Shown here: one piece after another, positions 30,682 to 40,624 of the stretch
How positions within the stretch are numbered: the first letter of the stretch is position 1
How the letters are laid out: every line of letters starts with the position of its first letter
Origin: Citrobacter gillenii
GTDB lineage: Bacteria > Pseudomonadota > Gammaproteobacteria > Enterobacterales > Enterobacteriaceae
Length of the DNA: 64,000 nt
Direction of reading: 5' to 3'
Assembly (NCBI RefSeq): GCF_013337685.1
Contig: NZ_SUQN01000002.1
Span: 709,358 to 773,357 of the forward strand
The notes under the pieces: generated by a model
What the model was told of the DNA's origin: nothing
The model's input: the letters and a program-made list of their open reading frames with translations, nothing else
Database searches by the model: none
Program-made: the position numbers and the translations under genes

Positions 30682-32821
30682 TGGGTAATGCCGCGATTTG
30701 TTGCTGTAACCGACTGATTTCTGGTAACAGCGCAATCAATAATCCAACCTGTTGTACGACCAGCGGTTCTTTTGTGTCCTGGCTCGTTTCAAGATGTTGA
30801 ATCCGTTGTTTAAGACTTTCCAGAGCCTGGTATACGCGCTGCTCGTCAGCGGGTTGATGATGAAGCGCATCATCAACATAGCAGACCGCGTCGTCCAGTA
30901 ATGCCAGGACTTCCGGGTTAGTCAGCTGTTCCCGGTGAGCGCCGAGAGCGGAAATATAGCTGGTGAAGGTATGGTTGAGGCACAGCAAACGGAATGCCAT
31001 TTCGCGCGTTTGGGCTGTAACATCTGGTTCACTCGACATGTTCGACACCACGGAAGCAAGCTCCGCATCACGGTTATGTGCATCACGGCGGGCAATTCGG
31101 TATGCCAGACGGTTATCACGGCCCTGATGATATTGCTCAAGGATAGCGTCCAGATAGCGGCAGTTAGCATCCGTTGCTCGTTCGATGACCCGTGGTAAAT
31201 TACGAAAACGCCAGTCTGGCCAGATAAAACTGACGGCAGCCCAGGCAATCGCACAGCCGATCAGCGTATCGATGACTCGCGGCAGTGCGACCTCGAACCC
31301 TTCTCCCAGCAGGTTAAAGCATAATAATACCAGCAGGGTGATAAATATGGTCGCATGGGCATACTGTACGTTGCGAAAGGCGAAAAAGAGCACGCCGGTA
31401 ATCACCAACAGGATGAGCTGCCCTTCCAGAGAGGGGACGAACCACAAAATGGGTAAACCAATCGCTATTCCGACTAAGGTACCAATAATTCTCAGGGCCA
31501 GGCGATGTCGGGTGGCGTTGTAGTTTGGCTGACAGACAAACAGACTGGTTAGCAGGATCCAGTATCCATGGTTCATACCGGTTATCTGGATGATGGCGTA
31601 TCCGACACAGAGCACCAACGACATGCGGATAGCATGGCGAAATAGGGCTGACTCGGGGGTGAAGTTACGGCTCAGACGCAACCAGATATCGCTGAACCCA
31701 TGTGGGCTGTCATCGGCAAGCTGATTTTCGGACTCATTGCGCGAAATGACCTGCGCCTGCTCGGACTCAATTGTTGCCAATTGCGCGTCGATAGCACGCA
31801 GGTTAGCGAGCAAAAATCCCAATGTTTTAAGCAAGTCTGCAGGCGCACCATTAACACGCATGCGCTCAAGTGCGGCATCGATATGGGTGAAAACGCGCTC
31901 AAAATGTGGGTCATGTTGGTAGGGTGCGCGCAATAAAATACAGCGTGACAGCTGCATACAGGCTTGCCCCTGCATAGACATCAGGCGCTGGAAGCGAAAC
32001 ATCACGTCGCTGTGACGGAAGTGATCGCGTAGCGTTTGGTATTGAATATGCGAAGAGCTTGCGCGTTCGTGTATATCCTGCGCCACAAAATAGTAGTGTA
32101 ACGTGCGACGTGTTCCCCGTTGCCCACGGTCACCGCGCAGGCGGGTTAGCAACGACACTTTGGTTTGGTTTAGCGTCGCCATCAGTTGCCCATTGGCCAG
32201 CGCTAAATCGTAGAGCGGTGCCTGGCTTTCATCTTCAATGTCGGGATCAAACAGACGGGATTTCAGCTCCAGATAGTGCGCTAACTGCTCATAGCTGCGC
32301 GCCAAATTATCCTGCAATGGACGGATTGGGAACAGGAGATGTCCGGTCAATGTCAGCAGGTTGTACCAGATAGCCCCGGCGAGCAGTAGTATCGGCTGCT
32401 GATACCACTGATCGTACAGTGACGTGCCCAGCATGGTGTAAATAGCGATAAGCAATGCGCCGAAGGCGATCGTCGCATAGCGCTGGCCTAATCCGCCAAG
32501 CAGAATAAAGCCGCTGGTTGAAAGCGTTAATCCAATGGCAAACAGCCACGGCCATGGGAAGAGAAGCTCGACGGACGCTGAGGCAATAAAAAAACAGATC
32601 AGCGTAATGATCAAATTGCGCAAGCGACCAGCTAGACGATCGTCGAGGTCGGTTAACGCGGCGGCCACCATGCCCAGCGTCAGCGGGATAGTCAGCTTGA
32701 CGTCGCCCAGCCACCAGGGCAGCGCGGTGGTGCCACAAAGTGCAATAAAAATTCGCACGTAGTACAGCCAGGTGCTGTTCCAGGTATAGCGTTTGAGCAG
32801 AGGACTTAACATAAAGGCCAT
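30659..32821 (-). CDS. yccS: FUSC-family inner-membrane protein YccS
   Basis: 720 aa. Two membrane blocks, an N-terminal set within about residues 15-170 and a second at about 395-530 (LVLCVGYAIIQITGMNHGYWILLTSLF then repeated hydrophobic helices), each precede a cytoplasmic domain. This is the YccS/YhfK and fusaric-acid resistance/aromatic efflux-like architecture. A substrate is not known. yccF follows 9 bp upstream on the same strand, so yccF-yccS are probably co-transcribed. Confidence 0.92.
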   Translation of the reverse strand: MAFMLSPLLKRYTWNSTWLYYVRIFIALCGTTALPWWLGDVKLTIPLTLGMVAAALTDLDDRLAGRLRNLIITLICFFIASASVELLFPWPWLFAIGLTLSTSGFILLGGLGQRYATIAFGALLIAIYTMLGTSLYDQWYQQPILLLAGAIWYNLLTLTGHLLFPIRPLQDNLARSYEQLAHYLELKSRLFDPDIEDESQAPLYDLALANGQLMATLNQTKVSLLTRLRGDRGQRGTRRTLHYYFVAQDIHERASSSHIQYQTLRDHFRHSDVMFRFQRLMSMQGQACMQLSRCILLRAPYQHDPHFERVFTHIDAALERMRVNGAPADLLKTLGFLLANLRAIDAQLATIESEQAQVISRNESENQLADDSPHGFSDIWLRLSRNFTPESALFRHAIRMSLVLCVGYAIIQITGMNHGYWILLTSLFVCQPNYNATRHRLALRIIGTLVGIAIGLPILWFVPSLEGQLILLVITGVLFFAFRNVQYAHATIFITLLVLLCFNLLGEGFEVALPRVIDTLIGCAIAWAAVSFIWPDWRFRNLPRVIERATDANCRYLDAILEQYHQGRDNRLAYRIARRDAHNRDAELASVVSNMSSEPDVTAQTREMAFRLLCLNHTFTSYISALGAHREQLTNPEVLALLDDAVCYVDDALHHQPADEQRVYQALESLKQRIQHLETSQDTKEPLVVQQVGLLIALLPEISRLQQQIAALPISNPVQA

Positions 32822-32830
32822 CAGTCCTGG

Positions 32831-33277
32831 TTATTCAAAGCGGCGACGCGCATTGGCTTCACGTGCTGCGCGGGCAGTTTCTACCGAGACCACGCGCCGA
32901 CCGACGGGCCAGAGTGCAATTGCGGCAATCTTAAAGTTAGCAATCCCCACCGGAATACCAATAATCGTGATGCACTGGGCAATACCGGAGACAATATGCA
33001 TCAGGCACAGCCACCAGCCGAAGAAAATCAGCCAAAAAATATTCAGTAATGTTCCGCCGGTGTTCAGAAGAACATTTTTACCTGCCGGGTTGAGTTCATC
33101 AACATGAATGGCTTCGTTGCCATAGGGAAACAGAGAAAGGCGCGTTATCTCCCAGCATGAGCGGGTTAATGGCAGGGTAAAAATAAGCACGATACTGACC
33201 AGCGTTGCCAGTAACCAGGCTAAGGTGGTGGCGAACCCCCCGAGCACAAAATTTAAAATATTCAGAACTGTACGCAT
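32831..33277 (-). CDS. yccF: Inner-membrane YccF-domain protein
   Basis: 148 aa from MRTVLNILNFVLGGFATTL, the E. coli start; the 22-codon extension upstream is not conserved. It has about three hydrophobic segments and two copies of the YccF (DUF307) repeat, with PLTRSCWEITRLSLFPYGNEA and the later PVGIANFKIAAIALWPVGRR. Function is unknown. It is divergent from helD and sits upstream of yccS. Confidence 0.92.
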   Translation of the reverse strand: MRTVLNILNFVLGGFATTLAWLLATLVSIVLIFTLPLTRSCWEITRLSLFPYGNEAIHVDELNPAGKNVLLNTGGTLLNIFWLIFFGWWLCLMHIVSGIAQCITIIGIPVGIANFKIAAIALWPVGRRVVSVETARAAREANARRRFE

Positions 33278-33402
33278 AAACTCTCGGTTAACTCTGGTTT
33301 TTGGTGAATTCGGCAATTGTAACGTTTTTTTGGGCTGGAGCACGTTTTCTCTGGCGGTTACACTGATAAGTAAACCTCTTCGTGTGGATCCGCTTAAGCC
33401 TT

Positions 33403-35457
33403 ATGGAACTGAAAGCTACTTCTATTGGAAAACGTCTGGCGCAACACCCGTACGATCGGGCCGTTATTCTTAATGCCGGGATTAAAGTTTCCGGCGATCG
33501 TCACGAGTATCTTATTCCATTCAATCAATTACTGGCTATTCATTGCAAACGGGGCCTCGTATGGGGGGAACTCGAATTTGTACTCCCGGGCGATAAGGTT
33601 GTGCGACTTCATGGGACGGAATGGGCAGAAACTCAGCGTTTTCATCGCCATCTCAACATGCTTTGGCAGCAGTGGAGCCAGGAAATGAGCGAGGTCGCCG
33701 CCACGGTTTTGCAGGAGCAGCTCGAGACGATTGCGGCCCGTACCCATGAAAATAAATGGCTGACACGCAACCAAACGGCAGGCCTGCAACAGCAAATCCG
33801 TCGCGCTTTCGCGGCGCTGCCGTTGCCGGTTGAAAGGCTGGAGGAGTTTGACAACTGTCGCGAGGCAATACGCCAGTGTCAGGCATGGTTGCAGGATATT
33901 GAAGCCTGCCGGTTGCAGCATAATCAAGCCTATACCGACGCAATGCTGACAGAGCACGCCGAGTTCTTCCAGCAGATTGAATCTTCGCCGCTGAATCCGG
34001 CTCAGGCCCGGGCGGTGGTTAACGGTGAGCAATCGTTACTCGTGCTTGCGGGTGCGGGAAGTGGCAAAACATCTGTGCTGGTGGCACGTGCAGGTTGGCT
34101 ACTGGCAAAGGGAGACGCGATGGCCGAACAAATTCTGCTGCTGGCGTTTGGTCGCAAAGCGGCCGAGGAAATGGATGAGCGGATTCGTGAGCGACTGCAT
34201 ACAGAAGACATCACCGCCCGGACGTTCCACTCGCTGGCGCTGCACATCATTCAGCAGGGCAGTAAAAAGGTCCCAACGGTAAGCAAGCTTGAAAACGATA
34301 CCCCCGCGCGCCATAAACTTTTTATTACCGCCTGGCGTCAGCAGTGTAGTGAGAAAAAGGCGCAGGCCAAAGGCTGGCGGCAATGGTTAGAAGAAGAGAT
34401 GCAGTGGTCAGTACCTGAAGGTAATTTTTGGGATGATGAAAAACTGCAGCGTCGCCTGGCCCCGAGGCTGGATCGTTGGGTTAGCCTGATGCGTATGCAC
34501 GGGGGGGCGCAAGCGGAAATGATTGCCAATGCGCCGGAGGACATTCGCGATCTATTCAGTAAACGTATCAAGCTCATGGCGCCGTTGCTTAAAGCATGGA
34601 AGAGCGCCCTGAAAGAAGAAAACGCCGTTGATTTTTCCGGGCTAATTCATCAGGCCATCGTCATTCTGGAAAAGGGGCGTTTTATCAGCCCGTGGAAACA
34701 TATTCTGGTTGATGAGTTTCAGGATATTTCCCCCCAGCGCGCAGCGTTGCTGGCTGCGTTGCGACAGCAAAATTCACAGACCACCTTGTTTGCTGTAGGA
34801 GACGATTGGCAGGCTATTTATCGCTTTAGTGGCGCACAGCTTTCGTTAACTACTGCCTTCCATCACACCTTTGGCGAGGGCGATCGCTGCGATTTGGATA
34901 CCACTTACCGCTTCAATAGCCGTATTGGAGAGGTAGCCAACGGTTTTATTCAGCAAAACCCGCATCAACTTGCAAAACCGCTTAACAGCCTGACGGTTGG
35001 TGACAAAAAAGCGGTGACGCTGTTGGATGAAAGCCAGCTGGATGCGCTGCTGGATAAGCTGTCTGGTTTTGCGAAAGCCGAGGAGCGAATTCTGGTACTG
35101 GCGCGCTATCATCATCTGAAACCTGCCAGCCTGGAGAAGGCGGCGACCCGTTGGCCCAAGCTACAGCTTGAGTTTATGACTATCCATGCCAGTAAAGGGC
35201 AGCAGGCGGATTACGTCATTATTGTCGGGCTTCATGACGGTAATGATGGTTTCCCGGCACCGGCCCGCGAGTCAATTATGGAGGAGGCGCTGCTGCCGGC
35301 GGTAGAAGATTTTCCTGATGCAGAAGAGAGACGCTTGCTTTACGTGGCGCTTACGCGTGCACGGCATCGGGTATGGCTGCTGTTTAATAAAGACGCGCCG
35401 TCGTGTTTTGTCGATGAGCTTAAACAGCGGGATGTGCCAGTTAGCCGTAAACCTTGA
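33403..35457 (+). CDS. helD: DNA helicase IV
   Basis: 684 aa from MELKATSIGKRLAQHPYDR; an in-frame extension of 7 codons was dropped. It is an SF1 UvrD-type 3'-5' helicase. Walker A is AGAGSGKTS (about 218-226), motif II is LVDEFQDIS, motif III GDDWQAIYRFSGA, motif V HASKGQQADYVI and motif VI YVALTRARHRVW. An N-terminal domain of about 200 residues is HelD-specific. It participates in recombination repair. Cytoplasmic and intact. Confidence 0.97.
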   Translation: MELKATSIGKRLAQHPYDRAVILNAGIKVSGDRHEYLIPFNQLLAIHCKRGLVWGELEFVLPGDKVVRLHGTEWAETQRFHRHLNMLWQQWSQEMSEVAATVLQEQLETIAARTHENKWLTRNQTAGLQQQIRRAFAALPLPVERLEEFDNCREAIRQCQAWLQDIEACRLQHNQAYTDAMLTEHAEFFQQIESSPLNPAQARAVVNGEQSLLVLAGAGSGKTSVLVARAGWLLAKGDAMAEQILLLAFGRKAAEEMDERIRERLHTEDITARTFHSLALHIIQQGSKKVPTVSKLENDTPARHKLFITAWRQQCSEKKAQAKGWRQWLEEEMQWSVPEGNFWDDEKLQRRLAPRLDRWVSLMRMHGGAQAEMIANAPEDIRDLFSKRIKLMAPLLKAWKSALKEENAVDFSGLIHQAIVILEKGRFISPWKHILVDEFQDISPQRAALLAALRQQNSQTTLFAVGDDWQAIYRFSGAQLSLTTAFHHTFGEGDRCDLDTTYRFNSRIGEVANGFIQQNPHQLAKPLNSLTVGDKKAVTLLDESQLDALLDKLSGFAKAEERILVLARYHHLKPASLEKAATRWPKLQLEFMTIHASKGQQADYVIIVGLHDGNDGFPAPARESIMEEALLPAVEDFPDAEERRLLYVALTRARHRVWLLFNKDAPSCFVDELKQRDVPVSRKP

Positions 35458-35458
35458 A

Positions 35459-35482
35459 AGCAGGCGGCGACAGCCGCCTGCT
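35459..35482. terminator. Terminator between helD and mgsA
   Basis: Perfect 10-bp stem AGCAGGCGGC / GCCGCCTGCT with a GACA loop. It is followed on the plus strand by a weak T-rich tail and lies between convergent helD and mgsA. Confidence 0.75.
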
Positions 35483-35487
35483 GGCTA

Positions 35488-35946
35488 TTATTTGAGGCGC
35501 TCAGCCAGGTAGCGGGCGTAATCGGGGATCAGGATCTCCGTCTCGTCGCTGAAATTCGGCGACTGGATAATAAAGTCGGCCGTCGACACGTTGGTCGCTA
35601 CCGGAATATTCCACACCGTTGCCAGGCGCAGAAGGGCTTTGACATCAGGGTCGTGAGGCACGGCATTGAGCGGATCCCAAAAGAAGATCAGCACATCAAT
35701 TTTCCCTTCAGAGATCAGCGCTCCCACCTGCTGGTCGCCGCCCATCGGGCCGCTCAGCATAGCGTTAACGTCCATACCGGTCGCGCGCTGGATTAAATTA
35801 CCCGTTGTGCCTGTCGCATAGAGAACGTGTTGTTCCAGCAGTGGCTGGTGGCGTTCAACCCAGTTCATCAACATCTTTTTACAGTGATCGTGTGCAACCA
35901 GCGCAATATGCTTGCGCGCTGGCAATGTGCGAGTCGTCAATTCCAT
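35488..35946 (-). CDS. mgsA: Methylglyoxal synthase
   Basis: 152 aa. It converts dihydroxyacetone phosphate to methylglyoxal and phosphate, a glycolysis bypass used when phosphate is short. Key motifs are [11 protein letters not shown] at the N-terminus, the phosphate-binding [19 protein letters not shown] with the catalytic Asp, and [14 protein letters not shown]. It is a cytoplasmic homohexamer. A monocistronic gene in the E. coli context, between helD and csgI. Confidence 0.97.
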   Translation of the reverse strand: MELTTRTLPARKHIALVAHDHCKKMLMNWVERHQPLLEQHVLYATGTTGNLIQRATGMDVNAMLSGPMGGDQQVGALISEGKIDVLIFFWDPLNAVPHDPDVKALLRLATVWNIPVATNVSTADFIIQSPNFSDETEILIPDYARYLAERLK

Positions 35947-36039
35947 AGTACCGCTCCCAAGTTAACCTTGCTACAGAGTACTGGAAGCACTTGACGCTGC
36001 AAGAGAAAGACAAAAAAAATGCGTACGTGGACATAAATG

Positions 36040-36702
36040 TCATGAGGGGGGCTGCTTCTCTGCCCATTGCAGGAAGTTACTTCGCGTTTGCGCGTCGGCC
36101 TGCTGAAACCAATATTTTAACCTCTGCTCGGTGAGCGCTTGCGATTGAGGTGGCACCCGATCCAGTTCAGAAACCCCGGAGAGTAACGAACTGTCATCGG
36201 CCATCATGGTGGCAAATTGTGGTAATGAAGCATGCTTAGCCGCTTTGTTGTAGCGTTCGGTCTCCAGTTCATAATCAACGGTTTTCGCGGTGGATGTGAT
36301 GGTCATCACATCCAGCTTGACCGGAATCGGCATGGCGTCACCATCCAACAGTTCCACACGAGGGGTTTCATCGAAATGTGCCGCGTCACGCTCATTGCCC
36401 AAACGCGGAAGATGAAAATTAACCTGACTGACTAATTGGGTATCGAAGCTGATGACCAACGGGGGGGAGATATACAGCCGTTCTTCATGGCTGGACAGGC
36501 GAATGGTTTTCTCGACGCGAAAAACCAGCTGATGCCGACCATTTTCCAGCTCAATGCTTTCGGCACCGCGTAACAATGAGCTGGAGACTTTTTTTCCGTC
36601 CAGTACCAGCAGGTCAATGTCGCTTGACAGACGCAGTGAGGTCGCATAAACGGATACCGGCAAACACAGGGCAATCAAGGCTGTCACAATGCCGGCTCTC
36701 AT
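36040..36702 (-). CDS. csgI: Periplasmic curli assembly inhibitor CsgI (YccT, DUF2057)
   Basis: 220 aa from [20 protein letters not shown], which is a signal peptide; an in-frame 14-codon upstream extension was dropped. It belongs to the UPF0319/DUF2057 family (YccT), reported in E. coli to inhibit curli fibre formation by acting on CsgA. The mature part begins [18 protein letters not shown]. No transmembrane segment follows. The functional statement comes from the family, not from this sequence. Confidence 0.88.
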   Translation of the reverse strand: MRAGIVTALIALCLPVSVYATSLRLSSDIDLLVLDGKKVSSSLLRGAESIELENGRHQLVFRVEKTIRLSSHEERLYISPPLVISFDTQLVSQVNFHLPRLGNERDAAHFDETPRVELLDGDAMPIPVKLDVMTITSTAKTVDYELETERYNKAAKHASLPQFATMMADDSSLLSGVSELDRVPPQSQALTEQRLKYWFQQADAQTRSNFLQWAEKQPPS

Positions 36703-36874
36703 AGGGTTCTCCTGTCCAGAAAATACCTGAGTAAGATGTATCAAAAGTTTTCGACAATCATGTTTACTAACATATAGACATAATTTCCAGTTTAGCTCTC
36801 ATGCGCCGGTATGGGATGAATGGTTGCAACGTCAGGTTTGTCGTACACTTTGCAAAACAGCCTGGAGGAAGATG

Positions 36875-37288
36875 ATGAAAGAGACCGATATTGCTGGCAT
36901 TTTGACATCCACCCGCACGATTGCTTTGGTAGGGGCAAGCGATAAACCCGACCGCCCCAGCTATCGCGTGATGAAATATTTGCTCGATCAGGGCTATCAC
37001 GTTATTCCTGTTTCCCCCAAGGTTGCCGGGAAAACGTTACTGGGACAGCAAGGGTATGCGACGCTGGCGGATGTGCCGGAGAAGGTGGATATGGTGGATG
37101 TCTTCCGTAATTCAGAAGCGGCCTGGGGTGTTGCGCAGGAGGCGATTGCCATCGGGGCAAAGACATTATGGATGCAGTTGGGCGTGATCAATGAGCCGGC
37201 GGCGGTGCTGGCGCGTGATGCGGGTCTGGCTGTGGTGATGGATCGCTGCCCGGCTATCGAGATCCCGAGACTGGGGCTGGCGAAATAA
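36875..37288 (+). CDS. yccU: CoA-binding domain protein YccU
   Basis: 137 aa from the second of two adjacent ATGs, giving [13 protein letters not shown] as in E. coli; it follows a GGAGGA ribosome site. It is a single Rossmann-like CoA-binding domain, with the nucleotide loop [18 protein letters not shown]. The family resembles the N-terminal domain of succinyl-CoA synthetase alpha, but no catalytic His is expected. Role unknown. Convergent with hspQ. Confidence 0.93.
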   Translation: MKETDIAGILTSTRTIALVGASDKPDRPSYRVMKYLLDQGYHVIPVSPKVAGKTLLGQQGYATLADVPEKVDMVDVFRNSEAAWGVAQEAIAIGAKTLWMQLGVINEPAAVLARDAGLAVVMDRCPAIEIPRLGLAK

Positions 37289-37293
37289 GAATG

Positions 37294-37333
37294 AGCCGTT
37301 GCCGGATGAGTTTATCGTCATCCGGCAACGGCT
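37294..37333. repeat. REP-like hairpin/terminator between yccU and hspQ
   Basis: A 16-bp perfect stem AGCCGTTGCCGGATGA / TCATCCGGCAACGGCT with an 8-nt loop. The core GCCGGATGA is REP-like. It lies in the 49 bp between the convergent stops and may terminate or protect both transcripts. Confidence 0.8.
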
Positions 37334-37337
37334 AAAG

Positions 37338-37682
<345 letters not shown>

Positions 37683-37712
37683 CTATGTAAGGGCAATATT
37701 CCACTTTTCAAG

Positions 37713-38903
37713 TTACATGATGCGACAGGCAAACCCTTTCAGATACAGCCCTTCCGGGTAGGTAGCGATCACCGGATGATCGGCGGCCTGACGGAACTGC
37801 TCTATAAATTGTACATCACGACCCGCATCTAATGCGGCATCAGCGATGATTTTCTGAAATAAATCGGTCGTCATCAGTCCGGAGCACGAGAACGTCAGCA
37901 GTACACCGCCAGGATTCAGTAGCTGGATAGCCAGCATATTGATGTCCTTATAGCCACGACAGGCGCCCATTAGCTGGCTTTTGTTTTCCACAAACTTCGG
38001 CGGATCCATCACGATGACATCAAACTTCTCACCGCGATCGCGATAGGCGCGCAGCAGTTTAAAGACGTCATCGCGGACAAATTCAGCTTTGCTCAGATCC
38101 AGCTTATTCAGTTCGACGTTTTGTCTGGCGATGTCGAGCGCTTCCTGCGAGGTATCAACGCTGACGACCTGGCTGCATCCGCCCATCAGCGCAGACACCG
38201 CGAAACCGCCGGTATAGGAGAAACAGTTCAGGACACGTTTGTCTTGTACATAACGACGCGTGGCCAGACGGCTGTCACGCTGATCCAGGTAGTAACCTGT
38301 CTTATGACCGTGCTGAATATCGACCAACAGCTTCATGCCGTGTTCTTCAATCGGCAGCAGGGCCGGAGGCAGTTCGCCCGTGACGGGCCCCTGGGTCAGC
38401 TCCATACCTTCTTTTTTGCGCACTGCAACATCGCTGCGATCATAAATGGCGCATTCAGGGAACACCGTTTGCAGGGCGCTAATCAGCGCGGCACGCTGAT
38501 ATTCAGCCCCGGCGCTGAGCAGTTGCAGGACGAGGAAACGGCCAAAACGGTCAATGGTGATACCCGGCAGGCCGTCGGATTCTCCGGCGATCAGACGGTA
38601 GCTGTCCAGGCCGTCTTTCTTCGCCAGCCAGTCGCGCCACGTCTTTGCTTGCTGCAAACGGCGGGTGAAGAAGTCAATATCAATGGATTCGGACTTGTCG
38701 AATGTCCAGACGCGTGCACGGATCTGCGACGCCGGTGACCAGGCTCCGCGTGCTAACCATTTACCCTGATGGTCAACAATATCGATGGTTTCACCCAGAC
38801 TGGCTTTACCTTCCATACGGGCGACTGCACCGGAAAATACCCACGGATGGCGGCGAAGTAATGATTTTTCGCGCCCTTTGGCTAACACTAAACGTACACT
38901 CAT
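37713..38903 (-). CDS. rlmI: 23S rRNA m5C1962 methyltransferase RlmI
   Basis: 396 aa. An N-terminal PUA domain ([23 protein letters not shown]) and a linker precede a C-terminal Rossmann methyltransferase with [12 protein letters not shown] (SAM loop) and the catalytic [11 protein letters not shown]. It methylates C1962 of 23S rRNA. It is divergent from acyP across 94 bp, as in E. coli. Confidence 0.97.
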   Translation of the reverse strand: MSVRLVLAKGREKSLLRRHPWVFSGAVARMEGKASLGETIDIVDHQGKWLARGAWSPASQIRARVWTFDKSESIDIDFFTRRLQQAKTWRDWLAKKDGLDSYRLIAGESDGLPGITIDRFGRFLVLQLLSAGAEYQRAALISALQTVFPECAIYDRSDVAVRKKEGMELTQGPVTGELPPALLPIEEHGMKLLVDIQHGHKTGYYLDQRDSRLATRRYVQDKRVLNCFSYTGGFAVSALMGGCSQVVSVDTSQEALDIARQNVELNKLDLSKAEFVRDDVFKLLRAYRDRGEKFDVIVMDPPKFVENKSQLMGACRGYKDINMLAIQLLNPGGVLLTFSCSGLMTTDLFQKIIADAALDAGRDVQFIEQFRQAADHPVIATYPEGLYLKGFACRIM

Positions 38904-38997
38904 AATTTGCTATTCTGTCGATTCAAAGAAATGGGCGCCATTGTCCTGAGTTTTTCGAGGATTTGCAACGCGCAACGCGATGATAAGGAGAACCGCT

Positions 38998-39279
38998 ATG
39001 TCTAAAGTCTGCATCATTGCCTGGGTTCACGGCCGGGTACAGGGCGTGGGTTTTCGCTACACCACTCAGCATGAAGCACAACGGTTGGGATTAACCGGAT
39101 ACGCAAAGAACATGGATGACGGTAGCGTAGAGATTGTCGCCTGCGGCGAAAGCGACCAGGTGGAACAACTGATGAGGTGGTTAAAGGCTGGGGGCCCGCG
39201 TAGCGCCAGGGTAGACAGAATTCTCAGCGAACCCCACCGTCCTGGCGATGATTTAAAGGGATTTAGTATCCGCTATTAA
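38998..39279 (+). CDS. acyP: Acylphosphatase YccX
   Basis: 93 aa from [19 protein letters not shown]; it follows AAGGAGAACCGCT. It hydrolyses carboxyl-phosphate bonds of acyl phosphates in the cytoplasm. The phosphate-binding loop [12 protein letters not shown] contains the catalytic Arg, and [12 protein letters not shown] contains the catalytic Asn. It is one residue longer than E. coli AcyP and overlaps the convergent tusE stop by 4 bp. Confidence 0.96.
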   Translation: MSKVCIIAWVHGRVQGVGFRYTTQHEAQRLGLTGYAKNMDDGSVEIVACGESDQVEQLMRWLKAGGPRSARVDRILSEPHRPGDDLKGFSIRY

Positions 39280-39605
39280 ATACATTTTACCGGTTTAGGC
39301 AGGCCCGCGATTTTGGTTGCCTGTTTAGCCGGACCTTTCGGAAACAGACGGTAAAGATAACGGCTGTTACCTTTGTCTTCGCCAAACTTGTTGGCCATCG
39401 CTTTTACCAGCATGCGGATTGCCGGAGACGTATTAAACTCCAGATAAAACTCGCGTACAAAGCGCACCACTTCCCAATGCTCGGGCGTCAGGGTAATACC
39501 TTCGTTTTCGGCAATGGCAGCGGCCAGCGGCTCACTCCACTCGGTAGTGTCTTTTAAATAGCCTTCGCTGTCGGTACTTATTTCTCTACCTTCAAAGATC
39601 AACAT
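39276..39605 (-). CDS. tusE: Sulfurtransferase TusE
   Basis: 109 aa, DsrC-like. It takes persulfide sulfur from TusBCD and passes it to MnmA for 2-thiolation of U34 in tRNA-Lys, -Glu and -Gln. The acceptor Cys is the penultimate residue (PKPVKCI), with the DsrC-fold helices [20 protein letters not shown] and [14 protein letters not shown]. It is cytoplasmic and convergent with acyP. Confidence 0.96.
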   Translation of the reverse strand: MLIFEGREISTDSEGYLKDTTEWSEPLAAAIAENEGITLTPEHWEVVRFVREFYLEFNTSPAIRMLVKAMANKFGEDKGNSRYLYRLFPKGPAKQATKIAGLPKPVKCI

Positions 39606-39643
39606 AATCCTTCACTGCGTTAGTCAAACTGGCGGCAGTTTAG

Positions 39644-39674
39644 CAAAAAAGAAAGCCCCGCATAAGCGGGGCTG
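39644..39674 (-). terminator. yccA rho-independent terminator
   Basis: Stem AGCCCCGC / GCGGGGCT with a TTAT loop. On the minus strand it is followed by TTCTTTTTT, 20 bp after the yccA stop. Confidence 0.88.
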
Positions 39675-39693
39675 GATAATGCGAGTTGACAAC

Positions 39694-40353
39694 TTAGTCG
39701 CGGCTGGCGAAGCCCAGAATGCTCAGCAGGCTGACGAAGATGTTGTACAGCGACACATACAGGCTGACCGTTGCACGGATGTAGTTGGTTTCACCGCCAC
39801 GGATGATATTGCTGGTTTCGAACAGGATAGCGCCTGAAGAAATCAGAATAAACACCGCGCTGATAGCCAGATGCAGAGCCGGCAACTGCAGGAAAATATT
39901 GGCAACCATACCAATCAGCACCACCACGATACCCGCCATCAGCATACCGCCGAGGAAGGACATGTCTTTACGGGTGGTCAGCACGTAGGCAGAACAGCTG
40001 AAGAAGACCAGCGCGGTACCGCCCAGCGCCATACCGATGACATCACCCATGCCCGCAGACAAGTAGGCATTCAGCATCGGTCCCAGAATGTAGCCCAGGA
40101 AGCCGGTGAAGGCGAAAGCTGACAGAATACCGACCGGCTTATCTGCCGTTTTATAGGTCAGGAACATCAGGCCATACATACCGACCAGCGTCAGGATAAG
40201 ACCCGGGGATGGCAGCATCAGCACGGTGCTAGCCGTTGCGGTGATGGCAGAAAACGCCAGCGTCAGGCTAAGCAGAAAATAGGTATTACGCAGCACTTTA
40301 TGCGTGCTGAGTAGCGATGTACGGTCGCGCGATGAACTAATAATACGATCCAT
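39694..40353 (-). CDS. yccA: FtsH modulator YccA (Bax inhibitor-1 family)
   Basis: 219 aa inner-membrane protein with seven hydrophobic helices and the soluble N-terminus [19 protein letters not shown]. In E. coli it is a substrate and inhibitor of the FtsH protease that protects jammed SecY. The BI-1 family signature lies in the last three helices ([29 protein letters not shown] region). It starts divergently from the OppA-like gene across 271 bp. Confidence 0.95.
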   Translation of the reverse strand: MDRIISSSRDRTSLLSTHKVLRNTYFLLSLTLAFSAITATASTVLMLPSPGLILTLVGMYGLMFLTYKTADKPVGILSAFAFTGFLGYILGPMLNAYLSAGMGDVIGMALGGTALVFFSCSAYVLTTRKDMSFLGGMLMAGIVVVLIGMVANIFLQLPALHLAISAVFILISSGAILFETSNIIRGGETNYIRATVSLYVSLYNIFVSLLSILGFASRD

Positions 40354-40624
40354 GAGTCACTCTCTTATGACAGATGTAATTAATGACGGAGGATAATGAA
40401 ATCGCGGGTAATGACACAGCGGTTTTACCCATCTTTACGCATTTTAACCCGCCAGACTTAAGCATTTTATTTCAGCAAAAGTGCCTGAATCAGATGTTAC
40501 CACTTAATGTTTGAAAATGTCAGATCGATATCTGATAGGTAACTGAAAAATATTGCGTTATCCCCTACATCCCTTTAAGAGTGACTGCGGTGTCATCATA
40601 AAACAGAACAATAAGGTGCAGGGA